64,000 bases of DNA. Origin: Amphibalanus amphitrite (lineage: Eukaryota; Arthropoda; Thecostraca; Balanomorpha; Balanidae). The stretch's first letter is position 1. Each line of letters opens with the position of its first letter. Location: contig NW_024882970.1 in the NCBI RefSeq assembly GCF_019059575.1, forward strand, positions 1-64,000, in the 5' to 3' direction. Below are positions 57,637-64,000 of this stretch, in pieces. The position numbers were made by a program, and so were the translations under genes. The notes below the pieces were generated by a model. That model worked only from the letters and a program-made list of their open reading frames with translations, searched no databases and was not told the origin of the DNA.

Positions 57637-58838
57637 TTAACCCGCGCCCGGCTGGGGGTCCTGGATTTCCACGCCCTGCTGGGGGGGGGGGGGGGTGTTT
57701 GAACACCCCCCTTCTAACTCGGCTCCTGGGCCATGTAGCGATACGCGGAGGGCGGCGTTCGAAAGAGCGTCAAAAATAATGAGGAAATCACTTCGGTCAA
57801 TTTTTTGGTCAGGTCAAAGGTCAGGTCACCAGAGGTCATTAAAGGCAAAATTTCGCCGATTTCCAGGTCGAATGTCGACAATTTCCAAGAAGCCAACGCA
57901 TAACTCGGGAACCAATAGAGCTACAGCGCCGCGGAAATGCGCATTCGATAGCCCTATTAACGCCCTTTCTGAGTAATTCTCTCAGATTTGACCTAACGTC
58001 AACGGTTTTGCCTGCAGGGGGCAAAAACTGCAAAAATAGCCGATTTTTTCGGAAACAGGTTTTCTGCAATAACTTTCGACCCAAGCCTTGTACGAGCTTA
58101 CTTTTACCGGCATCGTGTTCCTCTCGTCAAGACGCATCGAATGAACTATAACTTGACCTTGAAAGGTCAACTTGAAAATTTGACCTCAGGTCAAGGTCAT
58201 GACCTGACCGGAAAGGGTCATGTTGCATATCAGTCGATCCGTATCGTCGAGCTGAACACATCTAAGGCGTTTTCATCGCTCTAGCATGCCTCTATCAAAA
58301 GTTATTTGCGAAAAACTGTTAGATACCATTCGTGACCTAAGATGACCTCAGGGCATAAACAGGGGTCACGGACACCATTTTCATGTTCAGTGTGTCTAAA
58401 CCACTTGTAATTCAGTGTTTGGGAGTGTTTATAATGTCTTTCGTCCAAAGGAGGCGCATTTCAATTTTCTCCCATTGACTTATAATGGGGAGGTCGCAAA
58501 ATTGACCTGACCTTAGGTCATCGATATCAAAATTCTGAGATATACATTTTGTACATGCTATTGCTCTTAGCAATCGCTGAAAGTTTCAAAGCGATCGGTC
58601 ACTCGGTGTAGCTATGACAGACATTGAAACTCTTTATGAGGTGAGGTCACTTCAAGTGACCTGGTGACCTGACCTTGAATGACCTTGGTCTGAAATTTTC
58701 ACAACATGTGTAGAATTGATGTATGATAAGGTGTACAAAAAACGGCGGCGCTCCGCGCCGCCGTTTTTGAGATATTCGCGAAAAACCACAAGGGGGGGTG
58801 TTCAAACACCCCCCCCCCCCCAGCAGGGCGCGGGTTAA
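57637..58838. mobile_element. TTAA/CCCGCG element A6
   Basis: TTAA at 57637-57640 and 58835-58838, 1,202 bp. Termini CCCGCGCCCGGCTGGGG and CCCAGCAGGGCGCGGG. Clamps GGGGTGTTTGAACACCCC and GGGGTGTTCAAACACCCC. Carries AGGTCAAAGGTCAGGTCACC (a perfect DR1) near 57811 and further TGACCT arrays. It is the uninterrupted colinear relative of 7949-12124 and the inverted partner of 59933-61112. Confidence 0.85.
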
Positions 58839-59032
58839 GACGAGAAGATATAGCCTGAAGTACACTTAATTTTCTAGGTGCAAAACCTCTCGCTAAAACC
58901 CGCGAGACCTGTACAATAAAAACTTTCAACAATTCTCTTTTGAATGACATACTACATAGTAATTCTCCTACCATAATTAGGTACTTTCCGAGATAACGAA
59001 TCTTTATCGTCTCGTTTCTTAGACACCCTGTA

Positions 59033-59196
59033 TATATTGAGACGGGTTACACAGCACATTCGGGTAGACGCGTGGAATACAAACACAACATTCATTCTTG
59101 TGTGTTTGTATTGCTGTAATTTCCGAGAGGGTGTCGATAAATTCATTTAGACGTAACGCGTCCACCCGAATGTGCTGTGTAACCCGTCTCAATATA
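59033..59196. repeat. 41-bp inverted repeat upstream of exon 3
   Basis: Arms 59033-59073 and 59156-59196 are complementary at 40 of 41 positions (start TATATTGAGACGGGTTACAC). The 82-nt middle contains an opposed pair, ACAAACACA and TGTGTGTTTGT. A small foldback element or MITE without clear target duplication, about 500 bp before exon 3. Confidence 0.8.
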
Positions 59197-59616
59197 AAGT
59201 AGTACAGTTTGAACAGCAATAGTCTGGCAAACCTAAATATAACGTATTTGAAGCGCAACCACCATTGATGCGGGTGTCTTTGTATTGCCTTTCGTATCTC
59301 TGAGAACATTTCTCCCACGGCTTTTTCATGCAGCTTTTCTCGGCTAACCATACAATTGCAGCCATCGAACACGTGCAAATTGATTCAGGCCCATACACTT
59401 TATCGTTTACGTATTTAATTGACTGGAGATGCATAAGTAGAGTAAATGCGCTGTGTGCATTACAAGTGAACAATAATGCTCAGTGAATTAGAAAATATGA
59501 TGTGATACGTTCTTACTTGCTCATTTATTCGGGACCTTTGGAAATAACGTCATGTATTTCGTGTCCATGATAACCTCGTTACAACTTATCACACCATCTC
59601 AAGATGACTTATTTGA

Positions 59617-59672
59617 ACGTCACTGGCTCTGTGTTTATGACGTCACTGGCTCGGTGTTTATGACGTGTCACT
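59617..59672. repeat. 26-bp direct repeat next to the exon 3 acceptor
   Basis: GTCACTGGCTCTGTGTTTATGAC-like unit occurs two and a half times, ending 18 bp before the exon 3 acceptor, in the region where branch point and pyrimidine tract are expected. One unit includes a full TGACGTCA. Confidence 0.7.
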
Positions 59673-59690
59673 GGTGGTCGTCTGTTGCAG

Positions 59691-59824
59691 AGTGCGCCTG
59701 GTGACCTGGCCGAGGTCGGTGACCTGTCAGCTGAACACTCCCGACTGGTTCATCTTTCTCCGGGAGATGAGTCGTTCGAAGAGTTCCTGGAAAATCATCC
59801 TGGGAAGGAAGTAGACGAAGAAAG
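59691..59824 (+). CDS. Secreted protein gene, exon 3
   Basis: Acceptor TCTGTTGCAG ends at 59690 and donor GTGAGA begins at 59825. The exon reads SAPGDLAEVGDLSAEHSRLV and continues acidic to KEVDEE. It has 44 codons plus AG, which joins C at 61379 to make Ser. It starts in phase 0 as exon 2 requires. The exon lies between inverted elements A6 and A7, the second beginning 108 bp after the donor. No domain recognised. Confidence 0.7.
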
Positions 59825-59932
59825 GTGAGAATCGCATGGGTAAATTCTTTGATTCGCTTTGAATCTTTCTTTGAGTTCATGATTTTGTGAGCGAGGAAAA
59901 AATAAAACTCGTGCATATAGGTGCAGTTTTTT

Positions 59933-61112
59933 TTAACCCGCGCCCTGCTGGGGGGGGGGTGTTTGAACACCCCCCTTGTGGTTTTTTGCAAATATGCGGA
60001 GCGCCGCCGTTTTTGGTACACCTTATCATACATCAATTCTACACATGTTGTGAAAATTTCAGACCAAGGTCATTCAAGGTCAGGTCACCAGGTCACTTGA
60101 AGTGACCTCACATCATAAAAAGTTTCAATGTCTGTCATAGCTACACTGAGTGACCGATCGCTTCGAAACTTTCAGCGATTGCTAAGAGCAATAGTACGTA
60201 TAAAATGTATATCTCAGAATTTTGATATCGATGACCTAAGGTCAGGTCAATTTTGCGACCTCCCCATTATAAGTCAATGGGAGAAAATTGAAATACGCCT
60301 CTTTTGGACGAAAGGCATTATAAACACTCCCAAACACTGAATTACAAGTGGTTTAGACACACTGAATATGAAAATGGTGTCCGTGACCCCTGTTTATGCC
60401 CTGAGGTCACCTTAGGTCACGAATGGTATCTAACAGTTTTTCGCAAATAACTTTTGATAGAGGCATGCTAGAGCGATGAAAACGCTTTAGATGTGTTCAG
60501 CTCGACGATACGGATCGACTGATGTGCAACTTGACCCTTTCAAGTCAGGTCATGACCTTGACCTGAGATCAAATTTTCAAGTTGACCTTTCAAGGTCAAG
60601 TTATAGTTCATTCGATGCGTCTTGACGAGAGGAACACGATGCCGGTAAAAGTAAGATCGTGCAAGGCTTGGGTCAAAAGTTATTGCAGAAAAACTGTTTC
60701 CGAAAAAAATCGACTGTTTTTGCAGTTTTTGCCCCCTGCAGGCAAAACCGTTGATGTTAGGTCAAATCTGAGGGGATTATTCAGAAAGGGCGTTAATAGA
60801 GCTACCGAATGCGCTTTTCCGCGGCGCTGTAGCTCTATTGGTTCCCGAGTTATGCGTTGGCATCTTGGAAATTGTCGACATTCGACCTGGAAATCTGCGA
60901 AATTTTGCCTTCAATGACCTCTGGTGACCTGACCTTTGACCTGACCATAAAATTGACCGAAGTAATTTCGTCATTATTTTTGACGCTCTTTGGAACGCCG
61001 CCTTCCGCCTATCGCTACGTGGCCCAGGAGCTGAGTTAGAAGGGGGTGTTCAGACACCCCCCCCCCCCAGCAGGGCCTGGAAATCCAGGAAATCCAGCCG
61101 GGAGCGGGTTAA
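59933..61112. mobile_element. TTAA/CCCGCG element A7, inverted partner of A6
   Basis: TTAA at 59933-59936 and 61109-61112, 1,180 bp. Left end CCCGCGCCCTGCTGGGG with clamp GGGTGTTTGAACACCCC. Right end includes CCAGCAGGGCCTGGAAATCC and GGGAGCGGG. The whole body matches 57637-58838 in reverse orientation, with small differences. Contains GGTCAGGTCACCAGGTCAC and GACCTGACCTTTGACCTGACC arrays. Confidence 0.85.
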
Positions 61113-61378
61113 AGCAGCTCTTGAGATAAACAAGAAGATGCAATCATTCACTCGAAGTTGTAACAAAGAAAGTTATGAAATGTATGAAGCATTTGTTATT
61201 TTCCCTGAGAATACATTACACACAAAATTTCTTGAATGCTCTCAGTGGAATATAACACTGGATAACGAATAGGAACAGCAAAATTCCAAGTCTACTGTAA
61301 TGTTTGATATATTTTATAGCATTCACAAACTGCTTGACACCAGTGCAACACATCCCATATTTTTTTTTTTTTTTGCAG

Positions 61379-63595
61379 CCTTGCGGTGAAGACTGCCCGT
61401 GGGTACTTCCGGAGGCCTGTGCCGATGGCTGCCGACCAGCTGAGTCCTGCTGGAAGAGCCATCGATAATCAACAACGTCATGCTCATGCCGTCATTGAAG
61501 GAAGAGCGGCAAAGTCAGACATCACCGATTTCTCCTTGCCGGGAGGAACCGGCCGTGAAGGAGCTATCGATTCAGAACACCCACTAGATGCTACAGGTGC
61601 TGCCGTCTATAACAACGACCGGAGCGCCACCTATAAGAGTGACGATAGCGCCACCTTTAGTCAAGGCGAGAGCCGCGACGAAGCCACCGCTACAGGCTTC
61701 ATGGGAGACGACATGCATCAAAGCCTGATGGCGAAAATTCGTGAAGTTTCATCCCATGCCTTTGACGGATTTAGCCAACACACCTCACCTAATTTCGGAA
61801 TCTCGCCCGGAGAAGATGTTCCTACGAAACCTACCGCGTACAAACCTGTTTATGAGGCGCCTTCGCGACAGCCTGACCCTCGACCGGACCCGAGTCAACG
61901 GCCAGCTTCTCTTCAGCCTGACGATAACAGAGACTACAGACAAACCAGTGGTCTATCTGGTCCGACTCAATACGATGGAGACTACGCGAGCCAACCGAGT
62001 GGTGACAAGGATGACTACAGATACCAAGGAGACTACGAAGGACAGCGAAATGACGATCATGACTACAGAAATGGACCACACCCTGGGGGAGACTACAGCG
62101 AAAACGATGCTGAAGCTCATGGACACAGCGGTACACGTAATAGTTTCCGTAACGGTGAATATCCAGAATCACAGCACGCCAACGCGAATTACGAAGATTC
62201 AAATGTCGTTGGGCATGGTTACGAAGACGGTTACGATGCCTTCGACCCCTACAAAGAGGCTGCTCGTGATGAAGAAGCTTTCCGAGCCGTGGAGAAAGAG
62301 ACAGATCAGTTTGGAGAGTACAGCAGGGGAAGGGATCCTGGACATCGTAGAAAACCGTATCCTAGTAGATACGAGGAAACGGCGATGGATCGTACCAATA
62401 GTGAGTACCTATACGACCAGGGTGATTATGGCTATCAAAATGGCTACCAGGATGGCTACAAGAATGAAGGTAGTAGACCTGAGGGACAGCGACTCGACGC
62501 TGAGAGACGTGGTTACTATGGCAACGAGTTTGATGCTCGGAATGGTCGTCATGACAACCAGCATGTTAGTTACTATGGCAACGAAGAAGATACTCGCAGA
62601 GATGATGGTGACTATGATTTTACCCAACGTGGTAACCATGACAACGATAATGTCAAGAGCCGCTACTTTGGCGAGCACAATGCTGGACTTGATCAACATA
62701 GCTATCATCAAGGGATTAGTGAAATCCTCAGCGGTAAGAACACTATGGAAAGCCTTCCCCAACGTTATAGAAGAGACCTTGAAGGCTCTGGCTCACAAAG
62801 TTCCACTTTAGAAGAGTCGCGAAGTGTTCATCCTGTGATACATCGCCACTTTAAAGGTGTTCCAGTAACTACGCCGAGACCCGTAAGCTCTGTTGCTGGG
62901 AAGTCAACGGGAGCTGGAAGTCCTACATCTGTTAAGGGGAAGCCCTTTAAAGTGGGAAACCCTTTTGGAGTCAAGCAGTCTCACCAAGAAGACACGAAAC
63001 TTCCATCTGAAATTCAGCACCCTCACTCAAAAGAAGGTAATGATCTTTCTGGAGTAAAACATCCTCCTTCTCAAGTGGAGAACATCGAATCACCTGCTTC
63101 GTCATCCCGCAAATCTAGTCCCGGAATGACAATATTCAGAGGAGACATCCCCTTCAAGTACTTCCTAGCGCGACTCTCCAAACCTCCCCGCGAAGGCAGC
63201 GTTGTTGCAGAAGGCAAGAAAACGAAACTCAAGAGTCCAGCATCGTCTGGGCAAATGCACTCTCAACTAAAAACAGATCAAGTGAGACGGTTTGGTGACG
63301 ATGGTCATAGCAAGATGGCCGCCTTCGCGCCTGGTGTCATTCATACTGGGTTTGTTCCGATTGTGTCTAATCATCATATTAGTAGAAGATCCCTGGTGAC
63401 TTCCAGTGACTTGGTGACCGCTGGTGACCCGGCGACCTCAGATGACCTTCAACCGGCGGAGTCACGTCATCTTCCAGCCTACCAGCCGTACTACTCAAAC
63501 TACGAACGTCAACAGGGAAGGCAGAATGTCGAGAGTCAACGGGATCCCTACGAACGATATCTACCACGAGAAGACGACAATGACCCCTATTTCAG
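61379..63595 (+). CDS. Secreted protein gene, exon 4: disordered Tyr/Asp/Asn/Gly-rich body
   Basis: Acceptor is a 17-T tract plus GCAG ending at 61378. Donor GTGAG begins at 63596. The open frame continues from exon 3 through the split Ser codon (SLAVKTARGYFRRPV). The 739-codon exon is phase-2 at both ends. Composition is rich in Tyr, Asp, Asn, Gly, Gln and Arg, with recurring YQNGYQDGY, GYYGNE and DYRYQGDY-like blocks (about residues 290-520 of the assembled protein). It has no Cys-rich domain or membrane segment. RYRR (residues 558-561) is a possible furin-type cleavage site, and RGD (683-685, bases 63138-63146) a possible integrin-binding site. I recognise no family; an extracellular-matrix, cuticle or adhesive role is a guess from composition and the signal peptide. 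GTG at 61386 is not a start. Confidence 0.8.
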
Positions 63596-63964
63596 GTGAG
63601 GTTTGGATATAGTTTTTACTTTTGTCATTCTTTCAAGGACACGTAAATTGTCTGGATTGTGTTACAGCTCGAATTAAGTCGATTCTATAAAAAATATGAA
63701 AATATGAAAAATATGAACTCTGATCATCTCATATCCTACACTCTGCCTCACCGCTAAGGGAGTCTTTCTACTGTTATAAAGTGAAGCCTTATTTTCATTC
63801 GCTTATCCTAGATTTAACGTAGAAATCAGAAAACGAGGTCCTAGAATCTACCATTTATCGAAGTCTAGTCTTTTTTATTCGTTCTCGATCGGCATAACAT
63901 TGCAGCTATTAGTTTCAGCTATCCATGGACTGATTTCGAAACATTCGTGTGCTTTTTCGTTCAG

Positions 63965-64000
63965 GTACGCCCCCAGAGAGGATATTCAGCACTCTCACAG
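63965..64000 (+). CDS. Secreted protein gene, exon 5 (runs off the window)
   Basis: Acceptor TTTTTCGTTCAG ends at 63964. In the phase set by exon 4 (AG + G = Arg) the sequence reads RYAPREDIQHSH and stays open to the window edge. Short, so moderately supported; the matching phase and good acceptor favour it. Confidence 0.55.

Noticed and set aside
61741..62811. A 356-codon Met/Thr-rich frame on the + strand
   Set aside because: Out-of-frame shadow of the large exon; the phase-matched frame with splice sites is the other one.

Overview
The window is nuclear DNA from an animal: single-exon and spliced genes, GT-AG introns, a polymerase III tRNA gene, and a very high load of animal-type transposons (mariner, hAT, TTAA-target elements, Ty3, LINE). 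The genes and repeats suggest a marine or otherwise invertebrate bilaterian, possibly an arthropod such as a crustacean, but nothing here fixes the species.

Four genes can be supported. (1) 16772-20167 (+): an intact single-exon ORF of 1131 codons for a Mab-21/cGAS-like nucleotidyltransferase-fold protein. (2) 27654-30787 (+): a second Mab-21-like ORF, split by a 951-bp mariner at 29109-30059. The element sits exactly on a TA, and the two coding halves are in the same phase if the element and one TA are ignored. (3) 26510-26582 (-): tRNA-Lys(UUU). (4) 40290 to beyond 64000 (+): a spliced gene for a secreted, disordered, Tyr/Asp/Asn/Gly-rich protein. I assembled it from five exons with matching phases. 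A signal peptide is encoded by exons 1-2, an 18.9-kb intron follows, and one 2.2-kb exon carries most of the protein, including an RGD and an RYRR site.

The rest is mostly repeats. 1-6280: two hAT-type elements, minisatellites and CpG-rich patches. 6281-13690: one hAT-type element (8-bp target duplication CTGCTACT) holding a GGAGGCCCC array, a LINE fragment and three further levels of nested insertion. The innermost is a 3-kb GC-rich insert with eight copies of a stem-loop. 13.7-16.7 kb: minisatellites. 21.4-25.7 kb: TTAA elements and small hAT MITEs. 31.7-39.1 kb: GGGGTAAG- and GGGGTAATTTG-type elements and more TTAA elements. 39.3-39.7 kb: a long (CT)n tract next to two CRE palindromes, upstream of gene 4. 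44-50.3 kb: TTAA MITEs, a CCCTGCCCTCAGG minisatellite and a 3.2-kb element with inverted minisatellite arms. 51293-55678: a decayed Ty3-type LTR retrotransposon.

The most distinctive theme is a set of roughly 0.5-1.2 kb elements bounded by TTAA. Most end in CCCGCG-type termini, have G-run/C-run palindromes just inside each end, and contain dense AGGTCA half-site arrays. Two pairs of them lie in inverted orientation around exons of gene 4: one pair around exons 1-2, the other around exon 3.
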